Assembly: GCA_903772945.1 (NCBI GenBank) | Contig: CAICTM010000217.1 | Span: 1 to 64,000 of the forward strand | Origin: Seminavis robusta | Taxonomy: Eukaryota; Bacillariophyta; Bacillariophyceae; Naviculales; Naviculaceae | DNA: 64,000 bases | Direction of reading: 5' to 3' | In this document: positions 1-7,798 of the stretch, in pieces | Layout: each line of letters opens with the position of its first letter | Position numbering within the stretch: the first letter of the stretch is position 1 | The notes under the pieces: generated by a model | Told to the model about the DNA's origin: nothing | Database searches by the model: none | The model's input: the letters and a program-made list of their open reading frames with translations, nothing else | Program-made: the position numbers and the translations under genes

Positions 1-1300
1 ACACTTGATGTTGTCCTGAACGAGTCTTCGCAATAATCACTTGCTCTCTTGCTTTCAACAAATCTTTCATGTGTGCTTGACAGCTCTCTGCTGAGAGATT
101 ACTGAAATCGTTGGGATTGATTCCTTGCTCTTCGACAGCAGTTGCAAGCCACTCGTCAACATCATCCCCTCCTGGATCTGAGTAGAGAACTTTACCGATG
201 GAGTCATTGTTCTCTGGATCAATGTACATGGCTGAGACGTCCGTCCAATATCCCTTTATTGGACTCTGCCCTGAGTTCAGTTCGAAAGCCTTTCGATCGA
301 ATCTCTTGGTCAAAGAAACAAATCTGTCAATGAAACAAGGGAGGAAAACTGTATTTATAAGCCAGATTAGGGACCGGATCTTCCTTTCCATTGTGCTCGA
401 GACTGTACTTGGAACTTGCATGTTGTCATATGTCGTTCCCATCTCAATAGCCAAAGCCATTTGTCTTCGACAGTCAAACATAGAGCATGAACCAGTATTC
501 TTACACCCGAAATTCTTTGTCAGCTGACGTAGCTGTGATGAGTTCAGGTCAACTTTCAAGTCAAAATACCTGTAGCTGTCGGTGTTCTCTCTTCCGACAC
601 GTATCCCCACTGCAGTCTTGTAAGGCCCTTTGTCGCTCTTGCTCCTAGTATTCATATCATCAGCAAGGACCACTCGGTTTCGGTGTTCAAAAGTAAATGC
701 CTTCAACTGGTTGGGCAGCTCCTTGTTTTCTTTGGCTTTCTTCTTCGTGGTAGGAGCAGGGGCGAGTGGTGGCTTTCCTATCGGTGTCCCAGGTACAGGT
801 GCTTGCGTAGGATGGGTATTATTGGACAGTTCTGGCTGATACTGAACTGGCAAACCGGCTGCTGTCACATCAGGCATAACTCTTCCTGCAGGTGGGAATC
901 CTGGCTGTGCATTCCACAAACTGTGGCGGAAGTCATTTACCATAATGCTGTTTGCTCCAGGTGGTGGATCCATCAGCGAGTAAAACCCACTGTTGGCAGC
1001 ATTGGTTGTCATGACTCTTCTGGGTGGAACCATACGAGGACTGGGAGCCGGAGCACGAGGGCGAAATGTTACCCGTTGGCCATCATCATGGGCAATCAAA
1101 GGAGAGTCCTCATCCCCAGGAGACTGTGCGAGTTGATCTGAATGCAAGAACTCCTCTCCGCCATCATCAGAGCTCATTTTGCCCAGCTTTGTGAGAGGAA
1201 GCAATCTGTTGCTCTGTTGCAGAGGTACGAATCCAGAAGAGCGATAGACAATCTCCGAAAGAGAGAACCCAACTGCTGTCAGCAGTCTCCAAGCCAGCAT
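1..1300 (-). CDS. Unknown protein of a multi-copy diatom family, C-terminus beyond the window
   Basis: The frame is open from an ATG at 1300 to the left edge, 433 residues visible; a second ATG at 1176 is an alternative start (MSSDDGGEEF). After a disordered Pro-rich stretch and a KKKAKENK basic patch comes a folded region: a strand-rich part ending in DLKVDLNSSQ, the helix LRQLTKNFGC, a Cys pair in GSCSMFDCRR, then an alpha-helical part with LIWLINTVFLPCFIDRF, and a helix ending KDLLKAREQVIIAKTR. I recall similar unassigned proteins (a QLRxLxxNFG helix followed by a (K/D)FxxR segment) in many copies in diatom genomes, but I cannot name a domain. No nuclease or polymerase motif is visible. 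It is transcribed away from the neighbouring rightward ORF across a 521-nt gap, which suggests a shared divergent promoter. Its function is unknown. Confidence 0.65.
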   Translation of the reverse strand, partial: MLAWRLLTAVGFSLSEIVYRSSGFVPLQQSNRLLPLTKLGKMSSDDGGEEFLHSDQLAQSPGDEDSPLIAHDDGQRVTFRPRAPAPSPRMVPPRRVMTTNAANSGFYSLMDPPPGANSIMVNDFRHSLWNAQPGFPPAGRVMPDVTAAGLPVQYQPELSNNTHPTQAPVPGTPIGKPPLAPAPTTKKKAKENKELPNQLKAFTFEHRNRVVLADDMNTRSKSDKGPYKTAVGIRVGRENTDSYRYFDLKVDLNSSQLRQLTKNFGCKNTGSCSMFDCRRQMALAIEMGTTYDNMQVPSTVSSTMERKIRSLIWLINTVFLPCFIDRFVSLTKRFDRKAFELNSGQSPIKGYWTDVSAMYIDPENNDSIGKVLYSDPGGDDVDEWLATAVEEQGINPNDFSNLSAESCQAHMKDLLKAREQVIIAKTRSGQHQV

Positions 1301-1821
1301 CTTGTCTAAGCAAACAGATACATCTAATCTAACAAGCACATCTAAATTTCTAAAGAATTGATTGAATCATACACATCACATTGTTTATCTACTATCTTGT
1401 GATCGCTCTATTGTTTATCATGGTTGGTGTCTTTCGTTCGACCTTGCTTTTACCCAGTCGAGGGACCTTCATTGTGATCAAACAGAAAAGACTCACAGTC
1501 CACCAGGCGCGATTTGGCGAAGGTGGCGGAGGTGCGAAGAAAGATCCAAACTGAAATTCCTTCTCAGCACTGACGTCATGGTTTGGGTACCGCGAAGGTG
1601 CGAAATGGCGAAGGGCGAAGCTGTGTTAAGACCAAGCCTGAGGGAGAGAGCCCTGGCCGCTTGGCCGTGCGGTGGGGTTGGCCTGGTCAAACATGACACA
1701 AGGAGCTTATCGGATACAGCTGTCTTTGTCAATGAGGCAAGTCTTTGTTTAACACCGTCTCAACTGTCTGTTCTTTCTGGCTCAGGACGTACAAGTTTTG
1801 CACAAGTGATTAACCCTATGC
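1301..1821. other. Divergent intergenic region of the element
   Basis: No gene is seen. The stretch 1508-1622 is rich in GGCGAAG/GTGCGAA words (for example near 1515, 1590 and 1609). The 14-mer at 1794-1807 (aagttttgcacaag) reappears inverted at 7085-7098. It separates two oppositely transcribed ORFs and probably holds both promoters. Confidence 0.4.
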
Positions 1822-3048
1822 ATGCAGGGTGTTCAGCAATGGAGTTTTGCAGAACAGGACTGCGGATCTGCCAAAACTGCACAGAATAACAACAGCAACA
1901 ACAGCAGCATTTCTTCATCTCTCATCCCAACAGCAGCATCCCAACAGCAGCATCGTCATCGGCATGGCACAGGCTTGGACACTGGCATCAGCATTGACTC
2001 TTCCAGCACCACTCCAGCAGCAGGAATGGCCAGCACTCTTACCGTTGTCTCCCAGAAGCGGCAGTCAAGAGCTAAAATTAAACTGGAAATTGAAAAGCTC
2101 AATCTACTGATCTGTCAAGATTATCCTCGCAGTGGACTGGACCATGACAAATTGTTGTGCATGTTAGATCCCAGCGCAGGATATGTGGATCCAAATGCTG
2201 ATTACGGTGCCCACAGAAACAATCTCCAATTTCCAGTACATTCTGCCAGTGGTATGAAATTCGGTACACGAAGTCTTGGCCTCCGGTACGAGAATGAGCA
2301 TTCTGAGGTCTACTATGGGTACAAGATGTGTCAATTTTCAAGGCAGCATCTTCAGTTCCTGTTGAATATTCAACGAGCAATTTATCTGTCACATCCCAGC
2401 TCTCAAATCAGGAATGCTACCCAGGATTATATGAGAGTCAATCTTGTGGTGGGAGCCCAGACAGGAGAGCACACGGATACTTTCAGAGGAGCCACTCCCA
2501 ACTTTATTTTTATAGAACCTGGCAATACATTCCACTTGAGAATACGACTCTTCCCCAAGTTTCATTCATCCGTGGTTTCGTATAAGGGAGACTACTACAT
2601 ACCCCACCAGTATAGTCCAGCACGACTCGTAATGATAGGCAAAAATGACAAAGGTGATCCCCACTATTTCAAGTTCCCACCCTCAACAATTGACAAGTTG
2701 GAACCTGTAGGAGACCTTCACAGCTTCATTGTCGTGGGCATCAAACAAAAGAAAATCCAAACAGCCCCAAGCTACTATAGTGTACACCATACCACAGCCA
2801 CTTTGAACATTGTCAGCCTTGCGGATGTCCTGCAAGACGCAAAAAAACATCCTGTTCTGAGGAAGCCCAGGCCCATGTTTCAATTGAAGCACGAAACCAA
2901 CAAATGGCATATTTTCTATGGTTGGAAGCACGTGCATAAATGGGTGGCAGGGACTGATTCTGAGTGCCGTCGAATTCATGTTTTCTACCGACCCATCAGA
3001 GAAGAAGTGTCTGCTTCTAGAGCAAGATTCTTCACATGGCGAGACTAG
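1822..3048 (+). CDS. Unknown beta-rich protein of the recombinase element
   Basis: The ORF has 408 residues from the first ATG. A second ATG at 2026 (residue 69) would remove a low-complexity Gln/Asn/Ser/His leader. The later start is favoured because the motif this gene shares with the recombinase gene (1863-1875) would otherwise lie inside the coding region. The body has many short hydrophobic/aromatic strands: FGTRSLGLRYENE, YYGYKMCQFS, PNFIFIEPGNTFHLRIRLFP, then LHSFIVVGIKQKK, and a basic C-terminus ending in SRARFFTWRD. I recognise no family. The alternating strand pattern would fit a DNA-binding or structural beta fold, but that is a guess. It is followed 318 nt later by the RusA gene on the same strand. 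Confidence 0.65.
   Translation: MQGVQQWSFAEQDCGSAKTAQNNNSNNSSISSSLIPTAASQQQHRHRHGTGLDTGISIDSSSTTPAAGMASTLTVVSQKRQSRAKIKLEIEKLNLLICQDYPRSGLDHDKLLCMLDPSAGYVDPNADYGAHRNNLQFPVHSASGMKFGTRSLGLRYENEHSEVYYGYKMCQFSRQHLQFLLNIQRAIYLSHPSSQIRNATQDYMRVNLVVGAQTGEHTDTFRGATPNFIFIEPGNTFHLRIRLFPKFHSSVVSYKGDYYIPHQYSPARLVMIGKNDKGDPHYFKFPPSTIDKLEPVGDLHSFIVVGIKQKKIQTAPSYYSVHHTTATLNIVSLADVLQDAKKHPVLRKPRPMFQLKHETNKWHIFYGWKHVHKWVAGTDSECRRIHVFYRPIREEVSASRARFFTWRD
1863..1875 (+). promoter_or_regulatory. Shared 13-nt motif, copy 1
   Basis: The sequence cggatctgccaaa, followed by a TGCA, is repeated exactly in inverted orientation at 6834-6846 upstream of the recombinase gene, where TGCA again follows. A related string (atccggcatctggcaaat) abuts the ATG of the RusA gene at 3349-3366. 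The positions suit a common core promoter element or recombinase binding site; both readings are inference. Confidence 0.3.
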
Positions 3049-3366
3049 CTAAATATCTACTAGCGTTGTTGTTATTGTTCTAGAAATTTATGCTATCCAG
3101 ATACCTCTCTTACGTTATACTACAAGGTAGCTCCCAATGGCGGATTGCTTCATGGGAAGAGAGAATCCCTCATCCAATCAAATTTGTGACACCAACTAAT
3201 CAGCATGACAGACTGTGTACTAATTTCTCTATAGTGGGGCAAAAGATATAGATGCCTGGGACGGCCTGTAATGCTCCGGTTTTTACATAATTCTTGGCAT
3301 TAACCATTGACCCACCCAAACTCAGCAAAAGCAACAGCAACTTCACAAATCCGGCATCTGGCAAAT
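3049..3366. other. Short intergenic gap before the RusA gene
   Basis: No gene is seen. The last 20 bases contain atccggcatctggcaaat directly before the RusA ATG, resembling the motif found upstream of the other element genes. No terminator-like signal can be asserted. Confidence 0.35.
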
Positions 3367-3993
3367 ATGGATGACACCATTGATACTCTCATTGAACTTG
3401 ATCCAGAGGAAGATGAGGGAGTAGAGATTGTAGCCAGTGGGCATACTGAGCATCATCGGATTATCATATTTGGAAAACCTTCTCCTTGGTCAAGACCTGA
3501 GTTTATTTCTGGGCACAACAAGTATTCTGGCAAATTCTACAGGAATGTGACTACTAACAAAACCATGCTAGCCAATACTGCTCAATTCCGCACTAAGGCA
3601 ACAGCCCAGCTGGGTCAACATACTCTTCCAGTTATTCCAAATTCAAGAGTTACAGCTACCATGTGGTTTTGTACCAAGCCCAACTTATCGTTTTTCATCA
3701 ACAGAGATGGACAAAGGTTGAAACCACAGTTCCAAAGATTCGCCACAGTAGGCCACAGTCCCCTTTCCAGAATTGAAAAACCTGATATTGACAATCTGGT
3801 TAAATTCGTTCTTGATGCTCTGAATGGTATTGCATGGAGTGATGACAAGCAAGTATGTGTCATTCATGCCTTCAGATGTGTTGATCTGCACCCACCATTC
3901 CAGGGCAGGACCCTTGTGGAGTTTCAAACTCTCAGAGCCAATACCGATTTGGTCCCAATTCCAGCATGGGGGCGTGTGGCTTCCGAGCACTAA
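3367..3993 (+). CDS. RusA-family Holliday-junction endonuclease
   Basis: The protein has 208 residues from the ATG at 3367; the frame is open further upstream but only through non-ATG codons. RusA enzymes are homodimeric, metal-dependent resolvases that cut four-way DNA junctions symmetrically. The family signature is clear: a beta-strand start with GKPSPWSRP (about 36-44), then KPDIDNLVKFVLDALNG (138-154) and a following SDDKQV (158-163). The Asp residues at 140, 142 and 159/160 match the metal-binding acidic set of the family. The length is about 90 residues above phage RusA (about 120), because of an acidic N-terminus and an insert around 100-130. RusA is typical of phages and of other viruses and mobile elements rather than diatom housekeeping. 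Here it sits between an unknown gene and a tyrosine-recombinase-like gene, so it most likely resolves recombination or replication intermediates of the element. Confidence 0.85.
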   Translation: MDDTIDTLIELDPEEDEGVEIVASGHTEHHRIIIFGKPSPWSRPEFISGHNKYSGKFYRNVTTNKTMLANTAQFRTKATAQLGQHTLPVIPNSRVTATMWFCTKPNLSFFINRDGQRLKPQFQRFATVGHSPLSRIEKPDIDNLVKFVLDALNGIAWSDDKQVCVIHAFRCVDLHPPFQGRTLVEFQTLRANTDLVPIPAWGRVASEH

Positions 3994-4014
3994 TAGTAAG
4001 TAAATTTGAAAAAA

Positions 4015-6636
4015 TTATGCATGGTTAGTTCTACTTGGATGTAATCTTCTGTTCCTCAATTCTGTTTCCTTGGTGACAACATAATCTCTCAGAGTTTGCC
4101 AGCCTGGAGCTTGTGGAGCATTCCAGTTTGGGACAAAGGTTTTTAGAAGCTCCGAAACACCACTGCTGTGTATTGAAGTTCCAACTCCAAGCAGTGCTGA
4201 TTTTCGTCTTGGATTTGGTTTTTCATTGGTTGGTTTGGAGAAAATATGAACAGCTCGCTTAACAAATAAGTCTATTCCATGATAGGCATTGAGAGCATCA
4301 TCTCTTGAGGGAAAGCTTCCGTTGATGGATGCCAGCCTTTCTTCGCTTGTCCAAATACAATCAACTAGTCGAAGGGCCAGCATCAGAGTATTCCTGTGCC
4401 TCCTCTCAGCTCGGAAAAACTTGGTGTTGACATGCGACCATAGGGAATCCAGGTGTGGATTGGTTTGACCAAGACTTCTGAAATGGTTCGAGTCATACAA
4501 ATCCATCATCACAAACTTTACAGTACTCTCCGTCTTGGTTTTCCCTCTTCCATTTGAACCCGGGTCTGTAGCTCTGGTGCGTTGGAGCCTCGAATAAAGA
4601 GTGTTGCGTACTAGGGGTGCAGGAGGTGGTGGTTGCAGTAGCGCCACTGGTGGTGGAAGAGTTGGGGCCACTGGTGGGGGTGGTAATGCAGGTGGTGGCA
4701 CAACTTGTGCAGGCTGTCGTACCTGTTGCTGCCTTGGTGGTGGCTCTTGTCTGGGAGGTGGGTTGGCCTGTTGTCTCTGTGGTTGTAACTGTAGTTGGGC
4801 CAGTGATTGTGAAATTGCTCGGACTGACGTCATCATTTCTTCCTGGTTTCCTGCAGTTCTGTATTGGCCCGATTTGACGTCCTGCATATCTGCTTTGAGT
4901 GACTGGATCTCCTGCTTATTGGCTTCGAGCTGCTGTTGCATGGCATTTCTTTCCCGTAACAGCTCTCCCAAATTGTGATTTATCATGGTAAGCTCTTGCT
5001 TAATACCCGGAGCAACCACAGATCCATCGGCATTGGCAACTAATCCATTGTCATTGGTATCGAGCATGACAGGCACAGCTCTCGTGAGTTCCATAGTAAT
5101 CTTGCGGGACCAGTGTTTGAGCTTGACACTGCCATCGGCATTGCCAACTGCCAAGCCAGAGGAGATAGTAGCCCCAATCATTTTAACAACGTAGGGATGC
5201 CCATTTCCATATTTCCTCTCGCAGTGTCGGAAGTTCTTAATCATCACTGCTACGACCACCAACAGTAGGTTCCGTAATCGACCATTGGGACCTTGAAACT
5301 CTGGGAGGGATATGACAAATAAGCTGTTGATAAAATCAGGAAGCTTCACTGCACTGAATACCATGTTAGGGTCTGGATCTTGATATAAGAGTTCAATATC
5401 TGGTAGAGTTGGGATGATTCTCGGCTGTGGGTACCCAGCTAATGCCAAAACAGCTGGGACAATAGCAACCAAGTAAATCCAAACATACCAATCGCTGTTG
5501 GCTCCAGTTTTCCATCCACCAAGAGCAATGCCTTCTTGTAGGAGTACCGAGCTGTTCCATTGAAGCAAAGACATGGCACCAGTTGGCAGTGACTTCACCG
5601 AATAGAATTTCTTCAGCTGCTCGGGCACCAATGTTCTAATCAGAGTGGTCATTTGCCTAGCGACACTGTCATCAGCAATCTCGTGTAGATCAGGAAATAC
5701 AAACTTTGCAGTCCTGTATCGAGGAGAGTTAGGGTCAACCATATCATTTCGATTCCTCGAGAGGCCATTGTCAACTGACCAAAAACAACCCAGTTGGAAG
5801 AAAATACAGAGCTCGGGGTATTGGAAATCCATGCAAAAACCAGAAGGATTGGTTTTGAGTTCCTTCCTCTGGAACCACTGCATAAATAGAACATTGAAAT
5901 GAAAACACATGAACATCTTGTCGTATGACAGAAATTTCACTTCTCCTCCTCTGCCTATGCCGTTGAAGGTAAATAGAAGCTTACAAAGCTTAGTGAATTC
6001 TCCCCTGGTAAACAACCTTTGAGCCATCGCGAACAGCTCCACAGATCTTGACATATCTCTCAAATTGTTGTTCGGAAAATCATTGAAAGGTAGTGTCCTG
6101 GTTCTTGCACTGTGCTGCCTAGGAATAGGAAATGATTCTTTGAATACATCCGATTCTCTGCTGCCAATCATCAGAGTTCTACCATGATTTCCTTCCAGCA
6201 TTTTAACTAGCTGATTGACCTCCTCGGTAGTGAACAGCTCTGGGCCATTTCTGATGGCATCGTTATTGCCAAAAGTCTTCTTGAGATCATGGATAATGGT
6301 TCGTATATACTTGGTCAAACCCGAAAGAGCGTAAGGCTGACCATTAGGCTTCATCGGTGGATTCTCTCCCCACTGGGTACATAACTCAGTTAGAAGAACA
6401 AGCGAGTTGTCTCCTGCCAAGTCAGCTGCACCAATATTGTCGTATTTGAATTCCATGAATTTGTCCCATAGCTTGATTGCAGCTTTGAGAACACTATCTC
6501 GATCGGGGATTGCTCCACCCCTTCTCCAAGATGCTTGCTGCCCATCCATTGTTGCTGTTGCTTTTGTTTTTGTGGTGGTGTGCTGGTGGTGCATTTTATT
6601 ATCTGATCCGCAGTCTAACACAAAGAGTTGAGTCAT
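4015..6636 (-). CDS. Tyrosine-recombinase-like protein with coiled coil and Pro/Gln-rich tail
   Basis: The protein has 873 residues from the ATG at 6636. Residues 45-125 form a helical segment resembling the core-binding (SAM-like) domain of tyrosine recombinases. The catalytic-type domain spans about 195-395: GIGRGGEVKFLS places the first Arg (R229) in the usual R-x-x-E-like box, and ALGGWKTGANSDWYVWIY gives the GGW...Y box with the candidate nucleophile Y384. I cannot place a canonical H-x-x-R box with confidence, so activity is uncertain. Residues 545-590 form a coiled coil (LGELLRERNAMQQQLEANKQ), about 615-675 is Pro/Gln-rich, and a C-terminal helical domain follows. Crypton-type transposases and integrases of large elements share this order of core-binding and catalytic domains. 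It converges with the RusA gene (22-nt gap). Confidence 0.65.
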   Translation of the reverse strand: MTQLFVLDCGSDNKMHHQHTTTKTKATATMDGQQASWRRGGAIPDRDSVLKAAIKLWDKFMEFKYDNIGAADLAGDNSLVLLTELCTQWGENPPMKPNGQPYALSGLTKYIRTIIHDLKKTFGNNDAIRNGPELFTTEEVNQLVKMLEGNHGRTLMIGSRESDVFKESFPIPRQHSARTRTLPFNDFPNNNLRDMSRSVELFAMAQRLFTRGEFTKLCKLLFTFNGIGRGGEVKFLSYDKMFMCFHFNVLFMQWFQRKELKTNPSGFCMDFQYPELCIFFQLGCFWSVDNGLSRNRNDMVDPNSPRYRTAKFVFPDLHEIADDSVARQMTTLIRTLVPEQLKKFYSVKSLPTGAMSLLQWNSSVLLQEGIALGGWKTGANSDWYVWIYLVAIVPAVLALAGYPQPRIIPTLPDIELLYQDPDPNMVFSAVKLPDFINSLFVISLPEFQGPNGRLRNLLLVVVAVMIKNFRHCERKYGNGHPYVVKMIGATISSGLAVGNADGSVKLKHWSRKITMELTRAVPVMLDTNDNGLVANADGSVVAPGIKQELTMINHNLGELLRERNAMQQQLEANKQEIQSLKADMQDVKSGQYRTAGNQEEMMTSVRAISQSLAQLQLQPQRQQANPPPRQEPPPRQQQVRQPAQVVPPPALPPPPVAPTLPPPVALLQPPPPAPLVRNTLYSRLQRTRATDPGSNGRGKTKTESTVKFVMMDLYDSNHFRSLGQTNPHLDSLWSHVNTKFFRAERRHRNTLMLALRLVDCIWTSEERLASINGSFPSRDDALNAYHGIDLFVKRAVHIFSKPTNEKPNPRRKSALLGVGTSIHSSGVSELLKTFVPNWNAPQAPGWQTLRDYVVTKETELRNRRLHPSRTNHA

Positions 6637-6833
6637 GCTGTAACAGGGATTGGATTCAAAATCCGTTCTGTGGGGTGAAAGTTTGGATGGGGTTCAGTGA
6701 ACTGAATCGGTATTGGTTCACTGGCTGCAAAAGGTAAACCTATTATTTAACGTCATGCATTTTCCATTCTGGCTAGAAAATCGGCACTGCTCTGTAGAAC
6801 AGTACTGTAAATTGGGTGGTTTAGTTTTGCACA

Positions 6834-6846
6834 TTTGGCAGATCCG
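6834..6846 (-). promoter_or_regulatory. Shared 13-nt motif, copy 2
   Basis: On the minus strand this reads cggatctgccaaa followed by tgTGCA, identical to 1863-1875. It lies about 190 nt upstream of the recombinase ATG, a position comparable to copy 1 ahead of the ATG at 2026. Confidence 0.3.
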
Positions 6847-7084
6847 GCATGAGCTACAACAAGCAAAAAACAAATCCGCCATGGCCATGCTGCTTGCATT
6901 ACACTATGCAATACACTATGCAACAACTACTAGCAACAACTAAAAGTAAACTACAAATGCTAGCATGATCCCTGCATGACCTCTGTGTGTACGGCTCTGG
7001 TGGTGGATCTTGTCTTCTACTGGTTGACACCCTGCTTTGGCTGATGTTCTGTGGTAGCTCTCCCCCCTCCTCCTCTCCTGGGAG

Positions 7085-7113
7085 CTTGTGCAAAACTTGG
7101 CGCTGCGCGCCAA
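7085..7113. repeat. Inverted 14-mer plus short perfect palindrome
   Basis: Bases 7085-7098 (cttgtgcaaaactt) are the exact reverse complement of 1794-1807. They overlap a perfect inverted repeat, TTGGCGC-TGC-GCGCCAA, at 7097-7113. Inverted arms around a short spacer are the general form of a tyrosine-recombinase core site, but a hairpin or operator would look the same. Confidence 0.35.
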
Positions 7114-7471
7114 ACTTGGCATTTTCTGAATGTCAGATTCGCTTCAGCATTGCATCTTTATTAATTAACGGGATGGCTACAGAAAAGTCATTTTGTCAAT
7201 AAGATAGCTGTGGTCTTTAGTGTTTCTGTTTTCGAGAGAATTAGAGGACAGATGCCGAGGACACATTGCCCATTTACAATCATCGAAAAGCTCGTTGTTT
7301 TTGTAGCCGACTGTTGCTCCCTTTCCGCCACAGCGTCTAACAGCGTCGATTGTCGATTGATACATTGATGGTACCGATACAAGCATGGCGCTTACCCAAA
7401 CAACCATTTCTTTGTTTAACACCTCTCAAATTGAATTTAAATAGTGTCTTTGGCTTAAATCTCACTCTCGA

Positions 7472-7620
7472 GCTGAAATGTCACTTAGAGAGTGCAATTT
7501 CAGTGCCTTAGTGAAATTTCAGCCGGTATCGCGCTTATTATCACGAGGATTTATGCAATTTCAGCGTCACTATGTAATTTCAGCACAACTGCTGAAATTG
7601 CAATTACTTGCTTTAATTGC
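7472..7620. repeat. Cluster of TGAAATT/AATTTCA motifs
   Basis: Within 150 nt the hexamer family occurs at 7473 (gctgaaatg), 7496 (caatttcag), 7511 (gtgaaatttcag, a near-palindrome), 7556 (caatttcag), 7576 (taatttcag) and 7591 (gctgaaattgcaatt). Both orientations are present with irregular spacing. The block ends about 180 nt before the receptor start codon. It may be an array of transcription-factor sites for that gene or a decayed satellite. Confidence 0.5.
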
Positions 7621-7798
7621 ACCGCTTCAAAAGATATGCCTAGGATTTAAGTAGTGAATCCCAGCAATTTGTTGTTTCGGTGAGCGCCCATATGTAGTTG
7701 CCCTCGATCTTCCTGTTCTCGTTTTACAGCTTTTGCCTTTCGTTGTGGGTCAACTTCGCGTTCGTTTCCTGGGCACCGCCACAGATTGATGAAGAGTG

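Larger units (their letters stand above)
1..7120. mobile_element. Candidate tyrosine-recombinase-bearing mobile element with a RusA nuclease
   Basis: Four long, intronless ORFs are packed in about 7 kb: an unknown protein leftward (1-1300), an unknown protein rightward (1822-3048), a RusA-family resolvase rightward (3367-3993) and a tyrosine-recombinase-like protein leftward (4015-6636). Outside mobile elements, a RusA nuclease next to a tyrosine recombinase is not expected in a eukaryotic nuclear genome. Two short sequences tie the block together: a 13-nt motif at 1863-1875 recurs inverted at 6834-6846, and a 14-nt motif at 1794-1807 recurs inverted at 7085-7098. Next to the latter lies a perfect 7+7 inverted repeat (7097-7113). 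The left end is outside the window, and the right end is placed near 7120 by inference only. The ORFs look whole. It could be a Crypton-like transposon or a larger integrating element; no capsid-type or polymerase gene is recognisable here, so I do not assign a family. Confidence 0.5.
6637..7798. other. Recombinase promoter region, probable element end and receptor upstream region
   Basis: No convincing gene is seen. From left to right it holds the leader of the recombinase gene, the inverted 13-nt motif (6834-6846), the inverted 14-mer (7085-7098) with an adjoining 7+7 palindrome (7097-7113), and the AATTTCA cluster (7472-7620). The receptor start codon follows at 7799. Confidence 0.4.

Noticed and set aside
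4601-4978. Gly/Cys-rich open frame on the plus strand
   Set aside because: It is the complement of the Pro/Gln-rich tail and coiled coil of the recombinase-like gene; composition is dictated by that gene.
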